Below, in pieces: positions 44,041 to 56,041 of a DNA stretch of 64,000 bases. Position numbers and translations under genes: made by a program. The notes under the pieces are model-generated. The model did no database searches, was not told the origin of the DNA, and saw only the letters and a program-made list of their open reading frames with translations. The stretch covers positions 1,984,001 through 2,048,000 of the forward strand of contig JAXQJY010000029.1 in assembly GCA_037042185.1 (NCBI GenBank), written 5' to 3'. How positions within the stretch are numbered: the stretch's first letter is position 1; every line of letters begins with the position of its first letter. Source of the DNA: Sordariomycetes sp. S80-01Y. Lineage: Eukaryota; Ascomycota; Sordariomycetes.

Positions 44041-44731
44041 GGTGACGGGATCTGAGTCTGTCGCAAAGGTTGGTGCAAAGCTTAGCTACCGACTTGCCAG
44101 GTGATGGAACCCCGTCTCCTGTGAAGTGTAAGGGGGCTGAGGAATTTAGAATCACGTCGAACTCAGGTGGCGATGACTTGCTGAAGTCTGAAGGCAAAGT
44201 CGGTGCGGGTGTCGATAAGTTTACAGCGGCACTGCGTACAGTGGCAGCAACCACTTAAGCTACACGTGACTACGCGACAAGTCCGTCCCCAAGATCTCTC
44301 CTCGAAATACTCTGCCACCAGTCCGGATCAGGTGGCGCCTAAATGAAAGAAAAGGGTCGTGTTCCTTGTCAGTGGGAGGACACCGTCGCTTCTGAAAGAC
44401 ACACAGGTGTTTCTCCCCTGGGTCTCCTTTCTTCGTCGGCCCTCCAGCCTCCCTCCAGGTTAAGTGGAGGGGTCCCGGCGCCCAGCGCGGGCGCGGGTGG
44501 GACGCGTCGAGGCGTGAGCGCTGGCGGAAAATACGCACGATAGACTTCGTTTCTTCTCCCACCTTCAAGTTCACCTCGCCCCAATTGCAACTCTTTCTTT
44601 TCGCAACACGGCGATTTCTCCCTTGGAACATTTTGGCAGCAAAGCGACTCGACTGCGCAAGAGGCTTGCAGCTTGTTCAAGGATTTCGCTACTCGGTGAC
44701 CAAAGGCCTCGAGGGCCAGTTGCCGGAGGAC
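44041..44731. promoter_or_regulatory. Divergent promoter region, VMA21 / FUN30
   Basis: 691 bp between two divergent start codons. The FUN30 frame remains open for about 49 codons upstream of its first ATG but lacks an ATG there, so that stretch is taken as leader. Confidence 0.5.
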
Positions 44732-47700
44732 ATGGCTAGTGGCTCGCCGACTTTGCCAATGCGGCAGTCACCCAAGAAGCCGGTGTATATCAGCGACTTC
44801 GAAGGTGATGAGTTAGCGGGTGATACGATCCCTTGCTCGCCTGGCGCTGTGCTCAGGCACGATAGCAATGCCACGACACAACCGACCCAAGTCCTCCCTC
44901 AGCCTCAGCTGATGCGGTCTTCGTCGCCGGCGAGCGTTGTCGAGGTCCCGGCTTCTTCACCCTTTCAACAGCCCCCGAAACGATTGTTCATGCCAAAGAT
45001 GCCACAGAACCTTGGCTCCCGGATGGCCCCGCCCGGTACCTCCTTTCGACCTCCCCCCAAGCCGGCCACCCCCCAAAAACGTCCGGCTCCCGAGCCTGTA
45101 GATCTCATCTCGGACGATGACGACGACGAAGGCTTCACACCCCCGAGGGGCGATATTCGGCCGACGACGTTTAAGTCGCATGTTTCGTCGTTTGCGTACA
45201 ATCCCAACCAGGACAGACAGAAGAGGATGAAGGACAGATTGAGGCAAATCTACGACATCCACGGGGACCGCTTCCCTGTCAAGCTCGTCAGGCAGGCTCT
45301 TGAGACGAACGATCTGGACCTGGAGAGGTCTCTTGACTGGTTGGAGAATCAAGGGAAGCAGTTGAAGAACAAAAGAAGATTGGTTAGCAAGGGACAGCTC
45401 CAAGGTTCAAAACCTACGTCCACGAGGGACTCTCCAACCCTCCTCTCGTCTTCTCCTGTCAAGCCTACGTCGCCTAGGCAATCAATCTCGCCGAGCCCTA
45501 CCAAGCAGCAGCCACCGCCGCGACGACGGTTGGTGCAGGGTTTGAAAAATCCCGGGACACCGACATCCACGAAGTTACAGCCTGTCCCGCCGTCAAGCGA
45601 TGACCCCTTGATCATCAATCTCGTCGACAACGATAAGGAGGATGCGTACCGGGCGGAGCAGTCGCCGGCGCGAGAGGTGGATGCTGACGAGAAGGTACTC
45701 GATTGCGTGAATACCAGCACGCAGAAAGAGCTCGCTGCCATGACAGGCATGAAGGAGGCATTGTTGGCACCTTTCATCGAAAAGCGACCCTTCACAGACT
45801 TAAGACAAGCTCGTAAAGTGTCGAGCACCAAGAAGCCTGGGCGGAGGGGCGGTCGTGACAGCATTGGTGAGACGGTAGTTGACAACGTCGAGGAGTTCTT
45901 GACCGCCGTTGAATCGATCGACAAGGTCGTTGCGACCTGCGAGAAGAAGGCTCGGTTGGTGAAGGAGACCATGGACACGTGGGACGTGAACTCGTTTGGT
46001 CACGACAAACGGAGCGCTCGTAACTCTCCAAACCGCGAAGAGAACATGCCGATGACACCGACAAGCATTACCTCCACCAAGCTGCATCGTCCGCCCATTT
46101 CAAAACAGCCGGACTTGATGGACGGTCATTGCCAGATGAAGCCTTTCCAGCTATTTGGTCTCAACTGGATGTCGCTTCTTCACAACTACGACATCGGATG
46201 CATACTCGCGGACGAGATGGGTCTGGGGAAGACCTGTCAAGTGATCTCGTTCATGAGCCACCTGGCCGAGACCTTTGATGGACCGGAGGATGAGAGGCCT
46301 TGGCCCAATCTCATCGTCGTGCCCCCGAGCACATATAACAACTGGCTAGCGGAGTTCGAGAAATTCGCTCCGGATCTATCTGTCATTGGCTATCGTGGCT
46401 CTCAAGCTGAGCGCGCAGAGATCGCATACGAGGTCGAGCAGGAGCCTGAGAACTACCATGTGGTCCTCGGAACATACTCGCAGGTCAACAGCGACACGGA
46501 CATTGAAGCGCTGAACAGCATGGGCCTGCACGCGGCCATCTTCGACGAGGGACACAAGATGAAGAACCCGGAGACGAAGATCTATCGGGATCTGCGTCGT
46601 GTCCACAGCGATTGGAAGATGCTCCTCACTGGTAAGTTGCGTCCCAAGCCTAAGCTGACGTGGCGATTTGCTAACCCGGCGTAGGAACACCTGTGCAGAA
46701 CAACCTCCTCGAAATGACCTCGTTGCTCAACTTCATCAACCCTCGGATGTTTGAAGGACACATGGAGCATATCAAATACATGTTCAGCACAAAGGTTTCG
46801 ATCCGCGACGTGTCGCACGGGGCCTTCCTTTACAGCGAGCGTGTCAAGCGTGCCCGGACCATTCTCGAGCCATTCATCATGCAAAGACGCAAGGACCAGG
46901 TGCTGAGCGATATGCCGAAGAAGATCAATAGCGTCGTTATGTGCGACATGACGGAGAAACAGAAGCCCGTGTACGACGAGTATGAGGCCATATTTAGAAA
47001 GGAGCCGTCTCAACGACCGTCAAAGGCCAAGCTGGCGGCGGCGCCTGTCGGGAGAGGGAATGATCAAAACAACGTGTGGATGCAGCTGCGCAAGGCAGCC
47101 ATTCACCCTCTCCTCTTCCGTCGTCATTTCACAGACAAGAAGACCGAGAAGATGGGCAAGATTCTCATGGACAACATTGATCAGTCGGAGCTGCACCAAC
47201 CCAACCTAGGCCATCTGGTGCAGGAGCTGAAGAATTCGTCCGACTTCGAACTACACCTCTGGTGCCGCGATTATCCTCGCCTGCTGGATAGGTTCGACTA
47301 CCCTCCGGAGGCGGAGCTCGACAGTGGCAAAGTCAAGAAACTGCTTGAGCTCCTCGAGCAGTACGAGAAGAACGGCGACCGCGTGCTTGTCTTCAGCAAG
47401 TTCTCACGCGTTCTGGAGATGCTGCGGGAAGTGCTCGCAATGAAGAATATACAACACCGCGTGTTGATGGGCAATACCAATGTCGCGGAACGGCAAGAAC
47501 TTATTGATGAGTTCAACGAGGACCCCAGCATCCCCGTCTTCCTGCTCACTACTGGTGCCGGCGGCACGGGCATCAACCTGACCTCTGCGAACAAGGTCAT
47601 CATTTTCGACCAGAGCGACAACCCGCAAGATGACATCCAGGCCGAAAACCGAGCGCACAGGCTGGGTCAGAAGCGAGACGTCGAAGTTATTCGGCTCATC

Positions 47701-47874
47701 TCGAGAGGCACGCTGGAGGAGCTGATCCACAAGGCCTGTCAGAAGAAGATTGAGCTAGCGAACAAGGTCACGGGCGCAATCGAGGAGGACGGCGAGGACA
47801 TTGAGAAGAACCTGGAATCGCAGGTCAGGAAGATGATGGAGGAGAAGGGGCTGACGCCGCCTCAAGATGGCTAG
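44732..47874 (+). CDS. FUN30: Fun30-type SNF2 chromatin remodeller (SMARCAD1 family)
   Basis: ATP-dependent nucleosome remodeller; in yeasts and human it acts in DNA end resection and heterochromatin upkeep. Exons 44732-46631 and 46685-47874 (53-bp intron, GTAAGT, branch GCTGAC or CTAAC, GTAG), about 1029 residues. The N-terminal half is disordered and Ser/Pro-rich with an acidic ISDDDDDEGF patch and a CUE-like ubiquitin-binding helix bundle at about 167-208 (LRQIYDIHGDRFPVKLVRQA). The ATPase begins near 465 with MKPFQLFGLNWM. Motif I is DEMGLGKT (about 494-501); motif II is DEGHKM (a DEGH form). After the intron come GTPVQNN, QRRKDQVLSDMPKK, KFSRVLEMLREV, TTGAGGTGINLTSANKVIIF and the arginine-finger motif QAENRAHRLGQ. 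ATG 44732 is the first in frame. Confidence 0.94.
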
Positions 47875-48742
47875 GCGTCACCTGATTCTCTCTCGACGTA
47901 TAGACTACGCACCAGAACTGGCTGAACACGTGTTGGACTACAGCTTGGATCAACTGTTTGAAGGGAGCACGAGGCTTTGAAGGGGCGGAACTTGCAGCCG
48001 ATAGGCCAGACTCATGACTTATGAACATACACACGGACCCGATGGTGGACAGGGGGGCATACACATACTACAGTAGAGCTACCTCGCTTGCTCAAGGTAC
48101 TTAGAGCATACTACACTACACTGCACGTGGCAGGCAACCTTGCTTAGACAATGGGAAGAAGTTGCTTTTTGCAGCCTCGGCAGCCCTCCCTTCCCTTTTG
48201 TTTCGTACGATGCCACCAAATCACCGAACAGAGACCCCATCCTCGCGTCTCAGACTTGGGCTCAGTCGCCCTCTGCTCCGGGCTCAGACCCAACGAGACC
48301 AAGGCTCGGACGCTTCTTCCCCCGACGCTTTCCCTTCCTCCCTTTCTAGCTCCGCCGAATCTCAGCCTAAATCAACGGGAGGCTCCCGTGCGCAGTGAAA
48401 GTTCCCAAAGGGCAGCCCACATCCATATCCACAAGGGGTCCTCGCGGGAGGGAACGAAAAGGGCGCCGCTTGGGCAGCGGTGGATCTCCCGGGGCCGTCC
48501 AGGGGTCCAAGGCCGGGAAGCTGCCCAGTCGGGTGCCTCCCCCGCCCGCTGGATCCAGGTCCACCGGGTCAATTAGACCAGCTAGTGAAATTATCACAGA
48601 GGGGACCCTCATTTTGGGGAGCGAGCGCTGGGGTGCCCCCGTTGCCGTCAGGGTCTTCCGCCCCCCTTTCAGGCTCTGCAGGGTCTCGCGCGACGCTTGA
48701 GAGGGACGACGGAAAGGAGAGTAAAATTCGGGTGGCTGGGCT

Positions 48743-48753
48743 GGGGGGGGGGG
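48743..48753. repeat. 11-G homopolymer
   Basis: Uninterrupted run of 11 G in intergenic DNA; exact length uncertain. Confidence 0.75.
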
Positions 48754-49124
48754 AAGGGTTGGGAAGCACAGGTTGCTGCTGTTGGTTGGGGGCCAGAGAC
48801 ATGCAGCGCGCGCGTCGACGCAGAGCAGAGGTGCATTGCATGAACTGTCGATCACGGGAAGGGGTCTTCGACGGATACGCCAGAGTGTCACAGACTTGCA
48901 GGCGGCGAGGCGTGCAGATGACCCTCTTGCGCTGAAGATTTCCACCGAGTAGCTAGTTAGCAAGTTGCGGGCAGTGTCAACGACAGGTTCAACGACAGGT
49001 GAGGCATTCGGAGAAGTAAGGCAGGTAATACGGTAAGGTAGTCAAATTGTGCTCTCAGCCCGAAGGCCAGATCAAAAAGTATTAAGCGAAGCGAAGTACA
49101 GTAGCGTCGAAGCTACCTATACAA

Positions 49125-49154
49125 GATGCGATGCGATGCGATGCGATGCAATGC
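49125..49154. repeat. (GATGC)n pentanucleotide microsatellite
   Basis: Five exact GATGC units followed by one AATGC, about 230 bp from the stop of the KEN-motif orphan. The complement, GCATC, recurs as short tandems near 51444 and 61278. Confidence 0.85.
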
Positions 49155-49380
49155 AGAAATAACAGAACGCCGGGCGGTCTTCTCTCGACTCGCCGTCCTC
49201 GCCAGGGGAGGTTGGGGGGTATTTGTCCTCGACTTGTTTTGCTCTTTCAAGTCTTTCTATGCCAATGCCTTTCTCTTCTGTAAAACGCCGTGGATCCAAT
49301 GGGGGGAGCATGTCCCGAAAGCATAAAAAATCAAATCAGAAAGCAGCAAGAAACCAGTGCATGCTGGAGTCGAGCGCAGC

Positions 49381-49998
49381 TCAATCCTCCCTGCGCCTCT
49401 TCCTCGAGCTGGAGCGAGGTGTCGAGGGCGCCGTCGAGATTGTGTAGCTGTCGTCGGGTGGTGGCTGCGAGGGGAGCGCAGAGGCGAGGGTGCTCGCGAC
49501 GAGGGCGATGAGGTCCTGGTCGTCTTGCGCGGACCAGCCTCGAGGCCGAGTCGGCTCGAAGGCTTGCGCGAAGGCTGTCCGGGTCAGGCCCCGGGGCACC
49601 TCTGACGGCAGCCTCTGCTCTGGTGTGGCAAAAAGCGCCCTCGGCCTCTTGTTCTCCTTGTTCTCCTTGTCGCCCTCGCACTTGAGCTCCCTCTTGCTGC
49701 CCTCGCTCATCTTCCTCCTCTTGCCGCCCCTGTCCTCCTCGACCTGCCTCGTCCTCAGCGCGCGTCGTCGCGGCAGGCTGGCGGTGCCCTCCATGGGCGG
49801 GCTGAGGGGCATCTGGAGCGGAGCGCCGAAGAGCATCGTGGAGGGCAGCGTGTCGTTGGGCAGCGTGGCCGTGATGGTGTGGAGGGCGCGCGAGGCGGAG
49901 AGGACTGGGTTGATGCAGCGGCGCTTCGACGCGGGCACGGCCAGGGCGGTGGAGGAGGAGGGTTGGTTGAAGGTGAATGTTGGTGGTGAGAGAAGCAT
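49381..49998 (-). CDS. Orphan Ser/Pro-rich probable nuclear protein with two KEN motifs
   Basis: Uninterrupted 205-residue frame from ATG 49998. No known domain is recognised. N-terminal third is Ser/Thr/Pro/Leu-rich (MLLSPPTFTFNQPSSSTALA). The middle has RRRALRTRQVEEDRGGKRRK and then CEGDKENKENKRPRALFATP, which contains two overlapping-spaced KEN triplets followed by a proline-directed TP. A short, more ordered segment LTRTAFAQAFEPTRPRGWSA with DDQDLIALVASTLASALP could be helical. The tail is STPRSSSRKRRRED, a likely nuclear localisation signal. KEN and RxxL motifs are recognition signals of the anaphase-promoting complex in known substrates, so a cell-cycle-regulated nuclear protein is conceivable but inferred. 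A longer frame on the same strand (49755-50777) overlaps it and looks like GC-driven noise. Confidence 0.5.
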   Translation of the reverse strand: MLLSPPTFTFNQPSSSTALAVPASKRRCINPVLSASRALHTITATLPNDTLPSTMLFGAPLQMPLSPPMEGTASLPRRRALRTRQVEEDRGGKRRKMSEGSKRELKCEGDKENKENKRPRALFATPEQRLPSEVPRGLTRTAFAQAFEPTRPRGWSAQDDQDLIALVASTLASALPSQPPPDDSYTISTAPSTPRSSSRKRRRED

Positions 49999-52900
49999 CG
50001 TGACGGCTTGTGAAAGGGTCGTTCTTGTGTGTGCGGTGGACGTTGCAGGTCGATGGCGAAGTTGTTGAGTCGTCGTCGACGGAAAGTCCCGAGGTTGGGT
50101 GCGGCGCGCAGATGCGCTTCCAGTCGCAACGACAATCGGTCGACAGCGCCGGCAGGAAATATCTTCGAAAAGAGCACGAGCAGATGCGCGAGCTTCCCTA
50201 GCAGCCTCAGGTGGTGATGCGACGGGATGAAAGGTGTTGCGCGGTGTTTGCGATCAAGTCTTGCGCGTAGCGATGGTGCGTTGACGGGTGGTGTTGGTGC
50301 AGCGCGGGTGAAAAGTGAGGTGACGGGGGGTTGAACGGGCGGGAGATGGGCGCCCATTAATGGGGTGCGTTGCTGGGCGAACCTGCGCTCTGAGAGCTGC
50401 TTGCAGACGGCTTTCCCACAGGGACCCAGGGGGACCCACCCGCACCTTTTTCCAGTGGGTTCCAGTGGGCGCGGACGCTGGGGCCACCTGACCCTAGTGT
50501 CTCGACCAGGTCTCGACGAAAACGTCACCTGGCAAGCCATCAAGCCATCAAGCCTGGCTCTCTCTCTCTCTTCACCGTGGACGTGAGACAACATCGTGGA
50601 GAAGAATTGGTGACGAGGACTCGGATCGGGCTTTCCAGGCGAGACATGCTGCCCTTTGGAAGTCCGATCTGCCCCATCGCTGTCTGGAGTTAATGTCGGC
50701 GCTGCTGTCCGCGGGTCTGCGGTTCTGCGTGCGGTCGAGACAGCCGACCCAAGGGCAGCAGCGACAGAAGCAGCCACTGTAGCGGCCTGTAGCCACCACG
50801 TCAGGGCGCCTGCGACTGCTGCTGAGCGTCCAGTCTAGCACCACCAAGGTACGGGCGAGCCGCACGAGCGGCCGGGCACGGCTCGATCCCTAGCCTGGGT
50901 TTGAGTCTGCCCGTCCCTTGCGTTGGTCTGCTGTGCTCTGGTCTGCCTGTCCCTTCCGAGTTCAGGTTCGGCCGTGCTCCAGTCGCTTCGAGGTTCCTCT
51001 CGGCCGGTTGCCGCGTGCTATTCCTGTCTTGCGTCCTCCGCACAGCATCGTCCCCGTCTGATTGCGCGCAGCTGCTCTGCAACTTGCTCTGCAAGGGCGC
51101 AGCGCACGACAGCCAGCAGAGACGCAAGGCCTTCCCTTCCAGCCAGCCAGCCAGCCACAGGCGCATTCGCCAAAGGGAGAGACGGCGGCGGCGCGAGCAG
51201 GACGAGAGGGTGTCCTCCCAGATCCCATCTCCGATCCTGCCTGGCCATCGTGCCTCATCGTGATGCATCGAGGGGAGAGGGGGGGGGTCCAGAGGGGATC
51301 CAACGCTTGCTGCTGGTTGCCCACGTCAGGCGGGCGTTGCAAAGGCTATGAGGTCATCTCTGGCCATGTCATGCCGCGCTGACGCTTTCGGCCACCATCG
51401 TCTCCCTGGTGACAATCTAGTCTGATATGGTTTGATCTTATCGCATCGCATCGTACAGTACTGTATGTATCAGCTCTGCAATGTAGGTACCTCACAGACG
51501 TCAGGTCGTCGTCCATGCCTACACGGACCTCCTCGTCAGCCAGCGCGTGGCTTCGAGGCAGGCAACGGGCCATTGCCAATGCATCCACGATGGCAATGCG
51601 TTGCAACCCCTCCTTCGACTTCTACGAATCCTCTCCAGCGGTCAGCTATATCCCTCACTTCCACTTCCCACTCACTTCCACCTCCTCCCGTTGAGTCGCG
51701 TCTCTCCAGCGCATCCTCCCCTCTGCAAGTCTGACACCCGCTCCCCTCAGGTCTCTGCAACGTCATGCGCACCGTCCATGTCCATCACGATGCGGATGAT
51801 CTCATCGCTCCGTTTCCAGTCAGCATAATCCCTCCCGTCCGGCGCACAAATCAGCGTCACAATTCCTCCCCGTGGCTGATGGGGATGTCTTCGACGCGTC
51901 GCGTCGCGGGTGAGACGCGTCGCGTTTAATTACTTGCATCTGCTATAGCCAATGGAATTTCACCGACAAGTGGGGGCTACCCCCCTTTACGTGACGACAC
52001 ACCTTCAGCCAGCCAGCCTGGTCCCAGAGGTGAAGGACGCCTTGGAGCTTGCACAAATGCTCTATGCAGGCATCTTCGATGGAGGTTCCCCCGGTGATCG
52101 TGCAGACGGTGTTGGATCGAGACGGTCGCGAAACTGAACGTTGGGATGGGACCGTCGTGATGTCACTTGTTTGCCGTTCGTTACCATCGAGATGGACCCT
52201 GGGGGAGTTTCGGCTTCTCAACAGCCTCTCCACGCCGCGCGAGGAATGTACCTGTCAAGGCTCGCGCTGCAGACGTCCCATAACCCTGCACGCTTGAGGT
52301 GGTTCGACATTCGAGACGAAACGCGCATGTTGGTGACTCACGCAGGCCTCTTTGAGCCTTTCGCGAGACCCGGACGGCGCCTCTGGCGCCGTCCGTCCTC
52401 GGTGAGCTGCCATCGCGCCTCTTCCACGTGCGTGACTCCCGCGGCTCCACTCCTTCGTTGGACCCTTCCATTCATTAGCTTTGTTGTCTGGCTGTTTCCG
52501 ACGTCGGTGGTGACGACTTCGCATGCAGGTGGCGAGACCCTGGATGCAGTTCCGTCAGTCGCCCACCGCGCCCGGCTCAGGGCCCCGGAAGCTGTCAGAT
52601 CACGCCGTACAGGAGCAGCAGTAGGGGTGGCTGGGCTCGGCTGAGCAGTTACATGGCTCCGTCAAGGTTCTTGAGAGCGTCACACGAGAGCAGAGCTCGC
52701 CATCCCAAACAGTATCATCATTACGTCCCTAGCTAATCCCACTCCTATCCCTCCCAAGCGAGCTGCCACCACTGAGACAAAGGTCAACGGACGACATGCA
52801 AAGAAACCATCAGCAAGAACGCCATTCTGTCGCGCAACGGGAGGGCAGAGGCGCGAGCAGCTCTCGCCCGCATCCCTACGACGAGCCCCCGCTCGCGTGT

Positions 52901-53404
52901 ATGCAAAGATACCAATTAGGCATGAAACAAAAAGATGATGCCGCGCTGTGTGTTTGTGTGTCGAAAAGCCCTCACAGCATGAGCCCTCAACAGATTCTCG
53001 TTCCCACCAGATAAAAAGGAAAGACGGAAAACCAATATCCAGATAGCAAAGCGAATCACAACTGGGTCGACGGCCAGGTGTCACGACCAGAAGCTGCCGC
53101 CCGCGAAGGCCTGACCATCCAAATGTTTAACGACGAGCGTAAAACAAACACCCTTGGACCCAAGTACAAGAATACCTGCTCAATGCCGTAGCCATGCCAG
53201 AAATTCGAAAATGTGCTTTCCTCTATTCCAAGGACAGCCGGCGAGAAAGGGAAGAGCAAGAGCAATCCGGGTATCTCGTCCAACTGTTTTCGCTGCATCT
53301 TCGACCCCATCCTCGTCCTCCTGCAGCGCCTGTCGTTCGTAACTAGGTCGCGTTCCAACATGAAAGACCATCGTCTATAGTCGTACGGTTCTGTTCGGAC
53401 GCAT
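49999..53404. other. Long intergenic region, orphan upstream / SKT5 downstream
   Basis: 3.4 kb without a supported gene; GC-rich, many short open frames with Arg/Ser/Pro-rich translations. Holds the KEN-motif orphan's promoter and the SKT5 3' flank, plus a short GCATC tandem near 51444. Confidence 0.5.
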
Positions 53405-55807
53405 TCACATGACAATACAGTCCTTGTCGTTGCTGTCCTTGGTGATCTTGCCAGATCGAGGGGGTGCCACATCCATGGGAGTACCCTGGCCGCTGACGGC
53501 CGCCTCGATGATGGCCAGGCGCTGCTTTGCTCGCTCATCGCCGGCATCAGCGGCCTTGACGTACCACACGTTCGCCTCGAGAATATCTCGGCGACATCCA
53601 ATGCCCATCTCGGTAAAGTACCCGAGAGCATACTGTGCTTTGACGAAGCCTGCGCGACTGGGTTAGCCATCAAGAACACGCCATGTCCACCAATATAACT
53701 CACCGAGCTCTGCAGACTTGCGCGCCCATTCATAAGCCTCTTCTTCGTCTTTCTCGAGAACCGAGCCTGCACCGACCATGTACCAGGCGCACAAACCCAT
53801 CATCGCCGGGGCATGGTCGAATGAGGCGGCACCAGTGTAGTAGTGGACACTGAGCGCTGGGTCCTTCGGGCAGCCCAACTTGCCGTGCTCGTAAGCATCT
53901 CCAAGGCGGAAGTTGGCTTCAGGGTGGTTAAGGTCAGCAGCTTGAGTGAAGAGCTCCACCGCGTAACGTGGGTCGCAGAAGACATCATCACCGTAGCCAG
54001 TCTCATACAGGCAGCCCAACGCGTAAGGTGCGCTGTTGTACTGTGTGTCAGCAGCCTCAGATGCAAGCTTCATCCACTTGATACCTTCTCGGTATCGCTT
54101 TTCGCCCAAGTCACCGGAAAGGCAGGCCTTTCCGAGTCGAGTCATAGCTCCTGGATGTCTCTTGGAGGCAGACATCCGGAGGAACTGCACAGCCTTGGCG
54201 GCATCTTTACGGCAACCCCAGCCAAACTCGTAGCAGAGCGCCGTACGGTATGCCGACTCGGCGTGGCCGTGCTTCGCCGCAAGTACAAAGAGCGGGAAAG
54301 CTTGGTTGTAGTCCTGCTTGCCCTTGCTAAACAAGCCGGAGGAGTACCCATCAGCGAGGTAGTATTGTGCGAAGGGATACCCGCCGCTCGCCAGGCGCTG
54401 CAGAATGCCCCGTGCCTCCCTGATCAGCTCATACGGGCTGGTGACGGTAGCTTCGATGATGGGACTGTCGTGGTCCCGCAAAGGCTGCGGGCTTGCCTTG
54501 CGGCCCTTGGGGTCGGAGAGGTCCAACCCTTGTTCTTGAGCGGTGGAAACGAGGAAGACAGCAAACGAGTACTGAATAGATGAATCATTCGTCTTCTTCA
54601 CATTCGCCCTGTACATCTCCAATGTCTTTTGCGTGCTCAGCAACGACGCATTGTTCCCGATTACGGAGCGCAAGTTCGAGTTGTCCAGCCCAGGGGTTGC
54701 GGGCGCCTGCTGCGGGTACGGAACGTTGAGCAGCTCGGCATATGTCGACATGCGCACGTCAGGAGACCTGCGGGAAGCGACGGACGGGGGCCGCATGTGT
54801 GAGCCACCGGGCATTAAGTTCGGAGAGCGACCACGGGGAGCCATGTCCGAGTGTGTTGAGTACGACGAATGGGGCCGGGGTAATGAGCTTCTCCTGAGGA
54901 ACTGAGAGCTGGGCGTGAGATGACGCCTAATGTGAGCGGCGCCATCGGTGAGGTCGGGGGTCGATGCAGTCCGAGCATCATCCACGGGGACACTGTTCAC
55001 CCGTGCGGGCTGTTGATGGTGATACTGAAACTGAGGGACCGACTGAATCCTGGGTAAGTTGCCTTCAATCACCGAGCTGCCTGGCGAGTCCTCATTAGGA
55101 GGGCACTCCTGAGACTCATTTACGCCCGACACGGAGCTGGCGCTGGTAGCAGCGGATGATTGCGCGGAGGCGGGTTGTTGAGAGGTGCTGGTGGTGTCAT
55201 CAGACTCACGGCTGTTGCGGTAGAGGTCCTGGTTACGGACACGCTCTGTGGGGTTCATCGACGAGGTCGGGATCTCGTGGGAGCGTTCGGGCAGGGGTGC
55301 GGACGCAGATGGAGGAAGTGTCTGTTCGTAGGTGGCATGGCTGCCTTTAGCAGTTGAGCTTGCGGGATGCGCCTGGTCAACGGCATGCGATGCTGAGGAG
55401 TCGGGTTGGTGCTGCCGCGGGTCGGATGTAGGAGCAGGGGTCGTGTAGTCGAGGGGGGGGAGTTGAGGTGCCCGGGCAGAGGTTGGCGACATGTGCTGGG
55501 CAATGTGCCTTGTTCGATCGGCAAGTTCGAATTGGGCGTGCTGCGGCTGGGTGTGCTCGATGTTGGCGTTGGACGGTTGAGCCCAGTTCTCGTTCTTGAA
55601 ATTGACGCGGACTGGGGAGACTGGGGCGTCGCGGATTCGAGCACCACCGTCCATTGCGCCTGAGGGGACGGCTAGAGGCTTGCGAGAAACGCGCTGCGCA
55701 TTGCTGTCTCCCGTGGAGGATCTGGGTAGACTTTGGACTGGCGTATGTTCCCGGTGGCTGCTTGGGGAGGCGGACGTTGGAGGCGGCGAGGTGCTGACTG
55801 CGGCCAT
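53405..55807 (-). CDS. SKT5/CHS4: Chitin synthase activator Skt5/Chs4, Sel1-repeat protein
   Basis: Adaptor that binds and activates the Chs3-type (class IV) chitin synthase at the plasma membrane. Exons (minus) 53704-55807 and 53405-53649; the 54-bp intron has GTGAGT, branch GCTAAC and GCAG. Product 782 residues. The N-terminal half (about 1-390) is disordered, rich in Ser, Pro, Gln and His. Then comes YAELLNVPYPQQAP and a run of Sel1 repeats (about 455-740) such as GYPFAQYYLADGYSSGLFSK, HGHAESAYRTALCYEFGWG, HPGAMTRLGKACLSGDLGEK, EANFRLGDAYEHGKLGCPKD and KAQYALGYFTEMGIGCRRD. It ends in CIVM, a CaaX box; yeast Chs4 also ends in a CaaX and is prenylated. ATG 55807 is the first in frame. Its divergent neighbour is the class IV chitin synthase itself. 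Confidence 0.95.
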
Positions 55808-55997
55808 GGCGTGGTCACCGGTCAAGGACACTCGTCGTGTCTCCGTCGCCGAGCAATAGGAGGATGGGGTGTCGTGGTGTAGATGCTGCTCGTGGGAAGA
55901 GGAATTAGGCGAGGAGAACCGTGGTGTGTTGTCGCTCAGGCCAGCATCGAGAACGGCAAGCCGTTAAAATCTCAAGGCAAGGAAGGTCGACGTCGGA

Positions 55998-56041
55998 GGC
56001 GTTGGCGTGGGCGTTGGCGTGGGCGTTGGCGCTGGTGTTGG
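55998..56041. repeat. GGCGTT/GGCGTG hexamer minisatellite
   Basis: About seven tandem six-base units alternating GGCGTT and GGCGTG, 190-235 bp upstream of the SKT5 start codon and so in its promoter or leader. Confidence 0.8.

Larger units (their letters stand above)
47875..49380. other. Intergenic between convergent FUN30 and KEN-motif orphan
   Basis: 1.5 kb of noncoding DNA: an 11-G run (48743-48753) and a (GATGC)5 microsatellite (49125-49154). Open frames in the GC-rich part (48151-48963, both strands) show no family motif. Confidence 0.55.

Noticed and set aside
49755-50777. 340-codon open frame on the minus strand, longer than the gene called there
   Set aside because: It overlaps the 205-residue frame in another phase, its translation is Arg/Pro/Ser-rich low-complexity, and no motif is recognised; typical of GC-rich noncoding DNA.
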